From contig NZ_KB898871.1 in NCBI RefSeq assembly GCF_000377905.1, positions 407,001 to 471,000 on the forward strand: DNA of 64,000 nucleotides, in the 5' to 3' direction. Each line of letters begins with the position of its first letter. Within the stretch, counting starts at the first letter, position 1. The DNA is from Thioalkalivibrio sp. ALMg11 (GTDB lineage: Bacteria; Pseudomonadota; Gammaproteobacteria; Ectothiorhodospirales; Ectothiorhodospiraceae). The position numbers and the translations under genes were made by a program. Positions 50,934-59,245 of the stretch are shown here, in pieces. The notes beneath the pieces are model-generated. The model saw nothing but the letters and a program-made list of their open reading frames with translations, did not search any database and had not been told where the DNA came from.

Positions 50934-51334
50934 GGCCGCCACCGTTCATACTCGCGCAGGCCGCGCGCGAGATCCGTTGTGCCATACACCACGGCCTGGC
51001 CGTCGAAGACGATGGCCGGTACTTGTTCAATGTTCAGACGATAGGCGCGCAGCAGCGGCTCGTAGGCGTCTTCGAGATCCCGATGCGCCCGGGCGTCCAG
51101 GCGCTCCTGGGCGATCGCGGCCGCGGCCTCGGGGTCGGCTGGAAGCCCCTGACTCAGGGCCTCCGTTGCCCGGTCCACGGCGTCCACATGATGGATCTCG
51201 ACGGGGATCCCCCGGCGGTCGGCCGGCGTGGTGGACACGGTCGTACCGGTGGTCACGAAGACCTCGATCTGCCCCGGGTCGGCACTGGCGGGGCTGATCC
51301 CCACCAGGAGCAGCACGGCAATCATTCGTCGCAT
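50930..51334 (-). CDS. Conjugal transfer protein, TIGR03757/TrbC-like thioredoxin-fold
   Basis: A 134-residue exported protein. Signal peptide MIAVLLLVGISPASA, then IEVFVTTGTTVSTTPADRRGIPVEIHHVD and LLRAYRLNIEQVPAIVFDGQAVVYGTTDLARGL, a thioredoxin-like fold with the cis-Pro segment VPAIV but no CxxC. This matches the small TIGR03757 ICE family, which resembles F TrbC. AGGAGG stands 6 bases before ATG 51334, which decides the start. Confidence 0.82.
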   Translation of the reverse strand: MRRMIAVLLLVGISPASADPGQIEVFVTTGTTVSTTPADRRGIPVEIHHVDAVDRATEALSQGLPADPEAAAAIAQERLDARAHRDLEDAYEPLLRAYRLNIEQVPAIVFDGQAVVYGTTDLARGLREYERWRP

Positions 51335-51747
51335 GAGCGGCCTCCTGCGCTGGATGTCGAGGGAAGGTGAAGCTGCGCCCGGAAGCGGCGTTGGGGGTCG
51401 TTCAGCATGCGCTCGCACACGCGGCCTTCTGCCTCAGCCAGTCGGATCGCCAGATTCCGCAGCGGGCCCGCGAGCACCTCGCCCTGCTCGAACTCGCGGG
51501 CCAGTGTCACGGCCGAATGCCCGTGCAACGTCAGTTCCATGAGAACGACGTCGCGCTGAGCATCGGTGAGCCAGCCGCCCTTGTGGATCAGCTGTCCCTC
51601 GCCCTGCAGAGGGAGGGTGTGGATCTCCAGTCGTTCCGGGCCACCCTTGTTCTCGGGCATCAGGAACAGGCCTTTGCGCCCCCCGGCGACCAGCAGCCAT
51701 TCGGTCCAGGCAAAGTCGCCGGCCCAAAGGGTGTGTTGATTGATCAC
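51322..51747 (-). CDS. Conserved ICE protein of unknown function
   Basis: A 141-residue soluble protein (INQHTLWAGDFAWTEWLLVAGGRKGLFLMPENKGG...LHGHSAVTLAREFEQGEVLAGPLRNLAIRL). It begins with GTG in a GTGA overlap with the VirB4 stop, and overlaps the next gene by 13 bases. The longer frame to 52143 is only the shadow of VirB4. No motif is recognised; position suggests a cytoplasmic accessory of the transfer ATPase. Confidence 0.65.
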   Translation of the reverse strand: MINQHTLWAGDFAWTEWLLVAGGRKGLFLMPENKGGPERLEIHTLPLQGEGQLIHKGGWLTDAQRDVVLMELTLHGHSAVTLAREFEQGEVLAGPLRNLAIRLAEAEGRVCERMLNDPQRRFRAQLHLPSTSSAGGRSCDE

Positions 51748-54488
51748 GATGCGTCCCCTCCGATCCGGCGCGCGACTTCTTCGGCGGCTTCGACTTCCGA
51801 GCACCCCAGCTCGTCCATGATCTTTCGGCGCTCCGATTTTTCGTGCTTCTCGGTCATCGCCAGGGCCAGGGCGATCGGGGGTGGGACGTTGCGGAACAGC
51901 GTTTCCACCTGGTCGGCCAGGACCACGCCCTCGACGTACTTGCCGGGTTCCTTGCGGGCTCCGAGCAGCAGGCTCTTCTGTTCGCTGGTGAGGTCCTTGA
52001 AGCGGGCGATCTGCTCGATCTCCTCCTTCGGCATCACCAGGCACATCCACCACTCCATCATGTTGAGCATCTTCCGGGACGCATCCGGGAAGTCCTCCAG
52101 GTTCTGCGTGGCGATCCAGAACCAGGCCCCGAGCTTTCGCCACATCTTCGTGATCTTGACGACGTAGGGCGCGAGGAGGGGATTGGTCGTGATCATGTGG
52201 CCCTCGTCGGTGAGCACGAGGGTCGGGCGTTCGGAGTGCTGGTGTTGCTCGACCAGGTCGTTGATATGGTTCATCAGGCCGACATAGGCCACCGTGAGCT
52301 GATCCTCGTAGCCCTCGCGCGCCATGATCCCCATATCGACGATCGTTACGTCGGCCTCCGGCCAGCGCTCGCCGGCCCGGTTGAAGACCTTGCCGGCGAA
52401 CCCGTGACAGAACACCTCCATGGACTGCGCCATTTCGCTGACGCGCTTGCGGCGTTCGGGGGAATCTTCTTCCTTCGCGACCTCGTGCAACCCGGCGACC
52501 ACGTCTTCGGTCAGGACCTGTTCGCGCCCCGCCGCGCGGACGTTCTTGGCGGCACGGAGTATGCCGTTGGCGATGGCTGTGTTGTCCGGGCGGCGCATGT
52601 GCGCCTCCTCGCGCGGATCACCCCCGGTGATCATGATCTTCGCCGCGATCTGCATTTCGCCGAGCAGGTCGCGCCCCTCCTCGATGTCGTCCTCGTCGTC
52701 CTCGTCGGAGGCCTCTTCCTCGATCTTCTTGTCCACCAGGGGGTCGTCCAGGAGCTGGGTCGCCGCCGCGAACGGCGGCAGGCTGACCCGCTCCTTGGGG
52801 TTCAGGGAGACCTGATTGACCGAGACGCCCCGGTGGTCCAGGTACTGTCCCAGCAGACCGAACGAGTTGCCCGCCTCGATGATGAAGATCCGGGGCCGGT
52901 AGACCGCCACCATCTGCAGGATCAGATAGGTGAGCAGGGCGGATTTGCCGGCCCCGGTGGGGCCGAGGATCAACGCGTGGGCGTTCTTCTTCCGGTCCGA
53001 GGGATGCAGCGGATCGAACATCAGCGGCTCGGCGCCCCGGTTGTAGAACAGAAACCCGGCGTGGTCCGTCCCCTTCGTGCGCCCGTAGAGCGGTAGCAGG
53101 GCGGCGAGGTGGTCGGCGTACACGTAGCGGCTCCGGCGCGTTACGCGCTCCAGGGCCGGGTCATAGGCCATCGGGAGCGCTCGCAGATAGGTGTCCAGCG
53201 GGAGCAGCTCGGCCTCTCGGGCGATGATCTGGAGGCCGTTCGCCACCAGACGCGAGGCCAGCTCGTTGCGCCGGCGCACCAGCTGCGTGTCGTTCTCCGC
53301 GCGGATATAGAAAGCGATTTGGGTGGGGTAGAGCTTGTTGCCGCGCGCGAGTTCTTCCTGCGCCGTCTCCACCTCCTCCAGTGCCAGCCGCGATTCGATG
53401 TTGTCCCCACGGGACGCGGCGTGGATCTGCCCGATGTGATTGGAGACCTGGTCCTGCGGCTGGATGGTGATGGTGACCGAGAGGATCGTGCCTTCGGGGG
53501 CGCGATCAAACAGCGCATAGATGTTCTCGCCGGCCTGGCGTTCCGCCGTGAAATGCCCCGTCTTGGGCGCCTGACGCAGGCTCTGGACGTTCAGGACCGC
53601 ATGGGGCATCCCGTCGAAGCGCCAGACCCCGGCCTCGGCATCCGACACCGGCATTGAATAGGTGAACAGTTCGGCCAGGTCGCGACCGAACGGGAGATCC
53701 TCGTCACCCGGGTAAGGGGCGACGTTCAGCAGCTTCTCCGGGTCGCCATCGGCCACCTCGGGACGCGGGTTGAACCACGGGACGAGCCACTCATACAGAT
53801 CCTGCGCCTTGCAGCGCTTCACGCCGACCCCGACGGCTTCCAGGGAGGTCGCCCATTGGGCGGCGACCTGGTTGAGGGTCTCCTCGGGTGACAGGTCGCC
53901 CGAGATCGAGCGGCGGTACAGGCAGGCGCGCACGCGACGTTTCTGCCCGCGCCACGCGCCCCCGGTGACCTGCTGATCGACGAAGAGACCGCCCTCCTGC
54001 GAGATCCGGTGCAGATGGTCGTCCACCTCCGCGAGGTAGGCGTCCCGAAACGGATTGTCCTCGGACCGCTCGCGGGCGTAGGCCCGGATATGGTCGGTGA
54101 CCCCGCCCAGGGCGGGGTCGTCCTGCACGAAGACCTGTAGCACCCACGGCGAACCGTCCACCTCGGGGACCGAGTCGGTCAGCGCACCCTGGATCTGTTG
54201 GCGCAGGTCCTCCATGTATTCGGGCGTGCGCGCTTCGGAGCTGGCCGGGGTCAGCTCGAACAGGGCGCCAACGCTGTTTTGGTCCTCCAGGAGGAACACC
54301 TGAGTCGCCGGGTCGTAGTCCGTCCACGGGAGCAGGTCCGTGAACGAGTTGGGCCGGCGGTAGAGATCCTTGACCTCGGCCTGTGTCACCGGCCGCGACC
54401 CGCCCAGGTTCGGGTCGGGCCCCTGGTTCTCGTCTTCCTCCCTCGCCGAACGGCCGGGGAGGAGCGAGGTGAGCATCTTCAGCATCAT
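51744..54488 (-). CDS. traC: VirB4/TraC-type transfer ATPase
   Basis: A 914-residue ATPase that powers pilus assembly and substrate passage at the inner membrane. An N-terminal domain (TraC_F_IV-like, about 40-450) precedes the motor domain with Walker A LILGPTGAGKSALLTYL and Walker B LVLTDEGHMI. KMWRKLGAWFWIATQNLEDF is also typical. An acidic patch (EEEASDEDDEDDIEEGRDL) lies inside the motor domain, about residues 590-610. The start overlaps the lipoprotein gene by ATGA. Confidence 0.92.
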   Translation of the reverse strand: MMLKMLTSLLPGRSAREEDENQGPDPNLGGSRPVTQAEVKDLYRRPNSFTDLLPWTDYDPATQVFLLEDQNSVGALFELTPASSEARTPEYMEDLRQQIQGALTDSVPEVDGSPWVLQVFVQDDPALGGVTDHIRAYARERSEDNPFRDAYLAEVDDHLHRISQEGGLFVDQQVTGGAWRGQKRRVRACLYRRSISGDLSPEETLNQVAAQWATSLEAVGVGVKRCKAQDLYEWLVPWFNPRPEVADGDPEKLLNVAPYPGDEDLPFGRDLAELFTYSMPVSDAEAGVWRFDGMPHAVLNVQSLRQAPKTGHFTAERQAGENIYALFDRAPEGTILSVTITIQPQDQVSNHIGQIHAASRGDNIESRLALEEVETAQEELARGNKLYPTQIAFYIRAENDTQLVRRRNELASRLVANGLQIIAREAELLPLDTYLRALPMAYDPALERVTRRSRYVYADHLAALLPLYGRTKGTDHAGFLFYNRGAEPLMFDPLHPSDRKKNAHALILGPTGAGKSALLTYLILQMVAVYRPRIFIIEAGNSFGLLGQYLDHRGVSVNQVSLNPKERVSLPPFAAATQLLDDPLVDKKIEEEASDEDDEDDIEEGRDLLGEMQIAAKIMITGGDPREEAHMRRPDNTAIANGILRAAKNVRAAGREQVLTEDVVAGLHEVAKEEDSPERRKRVSEMAQSMEVFCHGFAGKVFNRAGERWPEADVTIVDMGIMAREGYEDQLTVAYVGLMNHINDLVEQHQHSERPTLVLTDEGHMITTNPLLAPYVVKITKMWRKLGAWFWIATQNLEDFPDASRKMLNMMEWWMCLVMPKEEIEQIARFKDLTSEQKSLLLGARKEPGKYVEGVVLADQVETLFRNVPPPIALALAMTEKHEKSERRKIMDELGCSEVEAAEEVARRIGGDAS

Positions 54489-54904
54489 CGGGCTCCCGCC
54501 TCTCCGGGGAGTGCATAGTGGTGGCGGTCATACATCGGGAACGACGTCGAATACCCGGGCACGGGCACCTCGTCGCGACCGGCCAGGTGCGGGTACACGA
54601 ACATCACCAGGGTCGGATTGGGGACCCGACTGAAACGGGTTTCGATTTCGTCGTGAGCGGACCGGGTGTAGCCCGCGAGATCCGCCGTGCCGTCCTGGAC
54701 GTCTCGGCCGATCGGCTGTTGCAGCGCCTGACGCGCGGCATCGACATCGGTGCGCCCCATGGACTCGAAGTGTCCTTCATACACCTCGTTCATCGTGGGG
54801 CCGTCCTTCGGGATCACCTTGTCCGCCGAAGTGGAGGCGCAGCCGGCGGTCAGGACCGCACTAATCAAGAGTGCGATGGGTAGAGCGGCGCTCGAACGCT
54901 TCAT
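54485..54904 (-). CDS. Conjugal transfer lipoprotein (TIGR03751-like)
   Basis: A 139-residue lipoprotein. The signal sequence ends in the lipobox LTAGC, Cys at about residue 22, followed by AST, which favours outer-membrane sorting. The body has KDGPTMNEVYEGHFESMG and VPVPGYSTSFPMYDRHHYALPGE, traits of the short PFGI-type lipoprotein that takes the TraV/VirB7 place in the core complex. ATG 54904 is preferred to 54931 because it begins the signal peptide directly. Confidence 0.8.
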   Translation of the reverse strand: MKRSSAALPIALLISAVLTAGCASTSADKVIPKDGPTMNEVYEGHFESMGRTDVDAARQALQQPIGRDVQDGTADLAGYTRSAHDEIETRFSRVPNPTLVMFVYPHLAGRDEVPVPGYSTSFPMYDRHHYALPGEAGAR

Positions 54905-56249
54905 GGGAGACCCTTCTGCCTTCAAGTTCATAATCGATCCTCAGTTCCCGGTCGAGGTGGATGGCGACCGTTTCGCCGGCGGGGGCGAAGACCGCGTCGA
55001 AGTGGCTTTCCTGGCGTTCCCGCAGCCACTGGGCGAGTTCGCGAGCGGCGCCGGATGCCGCGCGGCCGGCGATGAACTCCCCGGTGTCGCCGGTGACGAT
55101 GTTCTGCGTGAATCCCTCCTGCCCGACGATCTGCGTGGTCTGAGCGGCTGCGGCTGCGTCGGCGGCGGCCTGCGCCGTGACGATGCCGGTGGACTGCGCC
55201 AGATAGGCCGCTGCATTGGAAATGCGATCACCCGCAATGCAGGGCACGCCCCGCTCGTTGGAGATCCAGCCGAGGGCGTCGCCGGAATCTCCGTCGGGGT
55301 CCGGCAGGGTGCGAACGGTGCCGTCCTGGAAGACAAAGGTGACCGACTCCAGCGACCCACGGACGCAGGACAGCGTCCAGTCGCCAATGGCGGTGCCGGA
55401 GAAAATCATGCCTTCGATGTTGGGGATCTCGATGTCGTTGGCGGCCAGGTTGCGTTCGCCCACGATCACCTTGAATGGCACCGGGTCCTCCACCGTCCCG
55501 CCGTGCGGTACGCGACCGATCAGGGCCGTCATGGCGGTCGAGCCCATCAGGGTCGAGTTGCGCGGCACCGTGTACCGGGGATCTTCCTCCGGCGTATCCG
55601 TGCCGGTGGCGCGCGCCGCCGTGTCGCGGGCGTGCTCCACGCCAGCGGCGCCGCGATCCCGGATGGTGCCGGCCACCGACCGGCTGCGATCGAGGAGCCC
55701 GCCCCCTTCTTCTTCGGGGTCATAGCCCACGGGATTCGTCCAGCGCAGGGTGTCGGCGGACTCGGGTTCGGCCGTGCGCGTGCGGTCCTGAATGACCGGG
55801 GCCTCGTCTTCCCGGATGCCTAGACCGATCGGAATGTCGCTCCCGGGCACCAGGTCGGGATCTTCGTCGCGCTGCTCCAGCTGCTGCCCCATGTCCTGTA
55901 CGCGGGAACTGAGCTGGTCCATGCGCCCGAGGAGTCCCTCCAGGTGGCTCTGGCGCTCGGGGTCCGGCTCCTGCCGTGCTTCCTCGGCCAGCTGCTCGCG
56001 CATCCGCTGGTTGTCTTCGCGCAGTTCGCGCAGCTGTCGGCGCGTCTCGCGCTGCTCGGCCGTCAGGGTGCGGATGGTGTCGGTGGCCGTGTCCGCGTCC
56101 GGTTGCGCCGCCGCCTGCCGCTGGTCCAACGAGTCCGGTGCCCCGGACGCCGGCTCGGTGCCGCATGAGCGCAGCATCACCACGATCATCAATGCCCCGA
56201 CGGCCAGGCCGATGATCGGCAGGAGTCGATTGCCCTTGGTGGAAACCAT
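54861..56249 (-). CDS. TraB/TrbI-like core complex protein (TIGR03752-like)
   Basis: A 462-residue inner-membrane protein spanning the periplasm, the VirB10-like part of the T4SS. One N-terminal helix (LLPIIGLAVGALMIVVML), a coiled coil (about 60-130, TLTAEQRETRRQLRELREDNQRMREQLAEEA), a linker, then a beta-rich C-terminal domain with GSTAMTALIGRVPHGGTVEDPVPFKVIVG and FTQNIVTGDTGEFIAGRAASG. Start 56249 gives a TGATG junction with the TraK-like gene. Its 3' end overlaps the lipoprotein gene by 44 bases, an unusually long overlap. Confidence 0.84.
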   Translation of the reverse strand: MVSTKGNRLLPIIGLAVGALMIVVMLRSCGTEPASGAPDSLDQRQAAAQPDADTATDTIRTLTAEQRETRRQLRELREDNQRMREQLAEEARQEPDPERQSHLEGLLGRMDQLSSRVQDMGQQLEQRDEDPDLVPGSDIPIGLGIREDEAPVIQDRTRTAEPESADTLRWTNPVGYDPEEEGGGLLDRSRSVAGTIRDRGAAGVEHARDTAARATGTDTPEEDPRYTVPRNSTLMGSTAMTALIGRVPHGGTVEDPVPFKVIVGERNLAANDIEIPNIEGMIFSGTAIGDWTLSCVRGSLESVTFVFQDGTVRTLPDPDGDSGDALGWISNERGVPCIAGDRISNAAAYLAQSTGIVTAQAAADAAAAAQTTQIVGQEGFTQNIVTGDTGEFIAGRAASGAARELAQWLRERQESHFDAVFAPAGETVAIHLDRELRIDYELEGRRVSHEAFERRSTHRTLD

Positions 56250-57031
56250 CAGCGCACCCCCCAAAAGCTCTCGTCAAAGGGGCGGTCCGACACGACATAC
56301 ACGGCGGTCGTGTCGGCTTCGTGGCCGGCCGGGTGCAGCCGCGCATGCTGAAAGGTGGCCGTCAGCCAGTCGCCCCGCAGGTCGCGGGGGTCGAGCGTGA
56401 CCGCGGATTCCGTAGCGTTGCGCAGCTTGACGGCGGTGACATACCAGCGCCCGCCACGCCAGGCCGCGAGCGGTTCGGCGGTGACGGCCGCGCCCCGGAC
56501 CAGCCGGACCGGTTCCCGGTTCAGCGAAACCTGGCGCACGCCAGGCATCTGCGGGGCGAGCCGGCTGGGGCCATACAGGGATTGGGACGCGAATCGCGTC
56601 AGCGCCACGTAGTCCAGGTTCTGGTGGTCGGGTTCGGCGTCGGGGACGTCCGTCGCGCGGTCCCGGCGGCTCCCCGGTCGATGAATGACGACCTCATTGG
56701 CGCGCGCCCCGTCTTCGGCCGAAAGGTCGAGCATGAACGTCGCCCCGGACTCGACGTCGGCAATGACGGCGCGGGTGGGGCCGAACGAGGATTGCGCCTT
56801 GAGGTACACGATCCCGTCGTTCGAGAACACGCGGACCTGCTCATCGATGTGGGGTGGAAGCCCCACGCGGACGTGCCCTGCAGGGAAGCGAATCAGCCGC
56901 TCCTGCCCCACGGGCAGGGTGACCTGAACGGGCGAGCCGTCCCACGTAATGCGGTCGGAGCTGTCGTCGGCGGTGGCCGACACCGGGCCCGCGAGGGCCG
57001 CGATAAGGGCAATGGCGAGGATCGGGCGCAT
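56249..57031 (-). CDS. TraK-like secretin-family core protein (TIGR03749-like)
   Basis: A 260-residue exported protein with signal peptide ILAIALIAALAGPVSA, then a beta-rich domain ITWDGSPVQVTLPVGQERLIRFPAGHVRVGLPP, which resembles the N-terminal VirB9/TraK domain, and a second domain (VALTRFASQSLYGPSRLAPQMPGVRQVSL). It should form the outer-membrane ring with the TraB-like protein and the lipoprotein. One-base overlaps (TGATG/ATGA type) tie it to both neighbours. Confidence 0.83.
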   Translation of the reverse strand: MRPILAIALIAALAGPVSATADDSSDRITWDGSPVQVTLPVGQERLIRFPAGHVRVGLPPHIDEQVRVFSNDGIVYLKAQSSFGPTRAVIADVESGATFMLDLSAEDGARANEVVIHRPGSRRDRATDVPDAEPDHQNLDYVALTRFASQSLYGPSRLAPQMPGVRQVSLNREPVRLVRGAAVTAEPLAAWRGGRWYVTAVKLRNATESAVTLDPRDLRGDWLTATFQHARLHPAGHEADTTAVYVVSDRPFDESFWGVR

Positions 57032-57657
57032 TACTGCTCCTCCTCCGGGTCGATGCGATAGGGATCTTGGGCGAAGCCCGCGAGGGCGAGCCCCCAGGGG
57101 TTCGATTCAGGGTCGATGTCGTAGGCGACCACCCGCAGGGGGTAGCGGATGAAGACCTGCTTGACGCGTTCGCCGTCGATGCGCTCCTCGACCTCCACGT
57201 CCAGCCATACCGTCCACGTCCCGTCCCCCGTGGCCTGCACGCGGTCCGGGGTGTAGCGCAGGCCGTCGATCTCCCGGATGAACCGGCTGCGATCCCGCAG
57301 TTCACCGCGCCGCTCGCGTTGTTCGCGGTCGGCTTCGAGGGTTTGCTGAAACCGTGGCGTCAGGAACGCCTGCAGCGACCACAGGTTGTCCGGGTAGTCC
57401 GCGCGCCCGTCCTCGGGCCAGCGATGGAGCTGCTGCCAGATATAGAACGCGAAGGTGTACACCGACGCGGGATGCACCTCTCCGGCTTCCAGAACCCCGC
57501 CGGTGCGAAGCTCCGGGGGGATGTGCACCGTCAGGCGGTCGGGGGCCTGCTGCCATCCAAACCAGAGGCCGAGGGCCACGAGCGCCATGACGCCAATGAC
57601 GCCCCGGAGGGTGTTGATGTGCGATCGGGCGCTGTCGAGTTCCTTGCGGTATCTCAC
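57031..57657 (-). CDS. VirB8/TraE-like protein (TIGR03746, DUF2895)
   Basis: A 208-residue bitopic inner-membrane protein: helix at about 17-35 (LRGVIGVMALVALGLWFGW), then a periplasmic NTF2-like domain with VYTFAFYIWQQLHRWPEDGRADYPDNL and RFIREIDGLRYTPDRVQATGDGTWTVWLDVEVEERIDGERVK. VirB8-like proteins nucleate the T4SS. It overlaps the upstream gene by 4 bases. Confidence 0.84.
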   Translation of the reverse strand: MRYRKELDSARSHINTLRGVIGVMALVALGLWFGWQQAPDRLTVHIPPELRTGGVLEAGEVHPASVYTFAFYIWQQLHRWPEDGRADYPDNLWSLQAFLTPRFQQTLEADREQRERRGELRDRSRFIREIDGLRYTPDRVQATGDGTWTVWLDVEVEERIDGERVKQVFIRYPLRVVAYDIDPESNPWGLALAGFAQDPYRIDPEEEQ

Positions 57658-58013
57658 GAACGTCTCCCCAGGTCCCAGGTGCCGCTGCGTAGCGTCACCG
57701 GGACCTTGCGCAGGCCGCTCCGGTGAAGGGCGAGCATGGCGCGTTGTTGGTAGTAGCCGGTGGGGCGGCCCCGCTTGATCTTCTGGAAGATCGTGGCGGT
57801 GATGAATACGGTCCCCAGCACGGCGACCGCCGCGAATCCGACGCCCATCATCGGAGCGCCGACCACGAAACCGAGCAGGATCCCGACGGGTAGCCAGCCG
57901 ATCACGGCGAGCACGAGAATGGCGAGCAGCTCACTGGAGGAGCAGCCGCGAAAGATGGGCGGCTCCTCGTTGAGCCGCTCGGCCATTCGGTTTTCGAGTC
58001 CGGGTGTCGCCAC
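57654..58013 (-). CDS. TIGR03750-like (DUF3487) conjugal membrane protein
   Basis: A 119-residue protein with two hydrophobic helices (LLAILVLAVIGWLPVGILLGFVVGAPMMGVGFAAVAVLGTVFITATIF) between basic ends. LNEEPPIFRGCSSSELLAI and the C-terminal PTGYYQQRAMLALHR are traits of the family, which has a TraL/VirB3-like place in the operon. Overlaps the next gene by 4 bases. Confidence 0.82.
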   Translation of the reverse strand: MATPGLENRMAERLNEEPPIFRGCSSSELLAILVLAVIGWLPVGILLGFVVGAPMMGVGFAAVAVLGTVFITATIFQKIKRGRPTGYYQQRAMLALHRSGLRKVPVTLRSGTWDLGRRS

Positions 58014-58019
58014 GCGGCA

Positions 58020-58391
58020 TTACTCCATGATCGAAATGGCCTGATTGACGAAGAAGCTCAGGACGAGGAGCACCACGGCACCCACCACGCCAAGCAGACC
58101 CACCTCGCCCCATTCGGCCTTGCCTTGGCGGGCCTCATTGAATTTGGTCAGCGCGGTCCAGGACACCCACAGGAAGGAGGCGACGGCGATCAGCGTGCCG
58201 AGGACGATCGCCCCCTCGAAGATGTAGCCGCGCATGAGGTCGATCCAGTTGCCGTCCTCGAACCCTCCGTCGGGCTCGGGTGCCGTCGGCAGGTTCTGCG
58301 CCCAAGCGGGCGTGGAGTGGAGGGCGACCACGACTCCAGTCATGAGGATGTGGCGGGCGCGGGCCCATTGGCGTTTGCAGGTATTGAGCAT
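58020..58391 (-). CDS. TIGR03745-like (DUF2976) pilin-candidate protein
   Basis: A 123-residue protein. An N-terminal export signal ends near STPAWA, followed by a short linker LPTAPEPDGGFEDGNWIDLMRGYIF and two hydrophobic helices (GAIVLGTLIAVASFLWVSWTAL; GLLGVVGAVVLLVLSFFVNQAI) separated by a charged loop. This signal-plus-two-helix form is that of TraA/VirB2-like pilins; that role is inferred. Confidence 0.8.
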   Translation of the reverse strand: MLNTCKRQWARARHILMTGVVVALHSTPAWAQNLPTAPEPDGGFEDGNWIDLMRGYIFEGAIVLGTLIAVASFLWVSWTALTKFNEARQGKAEWGEVGLLGVVGAVVLLVLSFFVNQAISIME

Positions 58392-58403
58392 CGGAAAGTC
58401 CTC

Positions 58404-58637
58404 CTATGGACGGATGAAGTAACCCACGAGCATCACCACGACGGCGGCCCGTACAGAGACCCAAAGCAGGTCGAACATGGGTGTCTCGCGATCGCTCCAG
58501 GCGCGGAATTGGCCCATCACGACCCACATGAGCCAGATCAGATAGGTGACCGCGACAATGGCCGCGATCGCGAGCCCCAGGTCGGCGCCACTCGCGCCGG
58601 CCCACTGCTCGAACTGACTGGAGGCATCGCCGCTCAC
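58404..58637 (-). CDS. TIGR03758-like (DUF3262) small membrane protein
   Basis: A 77-residue protein with two helices (GLAIAAIVAVTYLIWLMWVVMGQF and LLWVSVRAAVVVMLVGYF), the DUF3262 pattern. It overlaps the RAQPRD gene by 4 bases and lies next to the pilin candidate, a constant pairing in PFGI-1-type systems. Its function is not known. Confidence 0.8.
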   Translation of the reverse strand: MSGDASSQFEQWAGASGADLGLAIAAIVAVTYLIWLMWVVMGQFRAWSDRETPMFDLLWVSVRAAVVVMLVGYFIRP

Positions 58638-58936
58638 CGGCGGTAATCACCACTGAGGGGCTCGACCCGGCGCGGTTGGGCGCGCGGTGCCCGGAGGTGC
58701 TCCTCGATGCCGGCCTGAACCCGATCCAGGTCGTGGCGCAGCCAGTCGTACTGGAAGCGGATCCGTGCGTCGGGGTCGGCATGGGCTTCCGCCTGATCAA
58801 CCAGTGCGTGCAGGGCCTGAATCTCGTGAGCGAGTCGGCTCAGGCTCTCGCGTTCCGCATCGCGGTCGGCCAGGGCCGCCGGTGTGAGGGTGATCATCAC
58901 CACGCCCGTAGCGAGCGCGACAAGGGTCCTGTGCAT
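58634..58936 (-). CDS. RAQPRD-family conjugal transfer protein
   Basis: A 100-residue exported protein: signal peptide (LVALATGVVMITLTPAALA), a helical body (ESLSRLAHEIQALHALVDQAEAHADPDARIRFQYDWLRHDLDRVQAGIEEHL) and the name-giving motif as PRAQPRR (last Asp replaced by Arg) before VEPLSGDYRR. The family is found in PFGI-1-type ICEs; role unknown, probably periplasmic. Start 58936 begins the signal peptide. Confidence 0.85.
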   Translation of the reverse strand: MHRTLVALATGVVMITLTPAALADRDAERESLSRLAHEIQALHALVDQAEAHADPDARIRFQYDWLRHDLDRVQAGIEEHLRAPRAQPRRVEPLSGDYRR

Positions 58937-59245
58937 GGCGTGTGACTCCGAGGCGTTAGCGTGAGCCACAGTCTTCTGATTCCCGGCCGTGGCGACTACG
59001 AAAAATCCTCAAACCGATCGCGAGGGTTTTTCGGACGCCAGGGTTGAGCCCCTGCGCCGTGCTATTCGAGCCTTCGGAAAGGGCGGGTTTGGCGAGGGTG
59101 AAACGTGGGTGGGCCGAGCAGACTGCATCGCAAGCCCGAGCGGGAGTGCGGCGTCGAACGTCGGTGGTAAGGGGTTTGGCGTCCGGCCGTCCGGGGGTGG
59201 AGAAACGCTATGCGCTCGTGACACTCGCAGCGGCGGGTGGGGTTC
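58937..59245. other. 309-base interval in the transfer operon, with one hairpin
   Basis: This is the only gap over 100 bases in the operon. It holds a terminator-like hairpin at 59001-59031 and otherwise no gene I can support; a minus-strand frame here is Pro/Ser/Arg-rich and low complexity. An internal promoter for the RAQPRD-to-traG half may lie here. Confidence 0.4.
59001..59031. terminator. Terminator-like hairpin in the transfer operon
   Basis: AAAAATCCTC and GAGGGTTTTT form a stem with one G-T pair and an 11-base loop; T runs flank it on both strands. It would partly end minus-strand transcripts coming from traD and the DUF4400 gene. Confidence 0.55.

Noticed and set aside
51748-52143. 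N-terminal extension of the 141-residue transfer gene
   Set aside because: The extension is the VirB4 gene read in another frame; GTG 51747 with GTGA coupling is preferred.
59009-59224. Minus-strand 71-codon frame in the transfer-operon gap
   Set aside because: Pro/Ser/Arg-rich, overlaps the hairpin at 59001-59031, no ribosome site or resemblance to ICE proteins.
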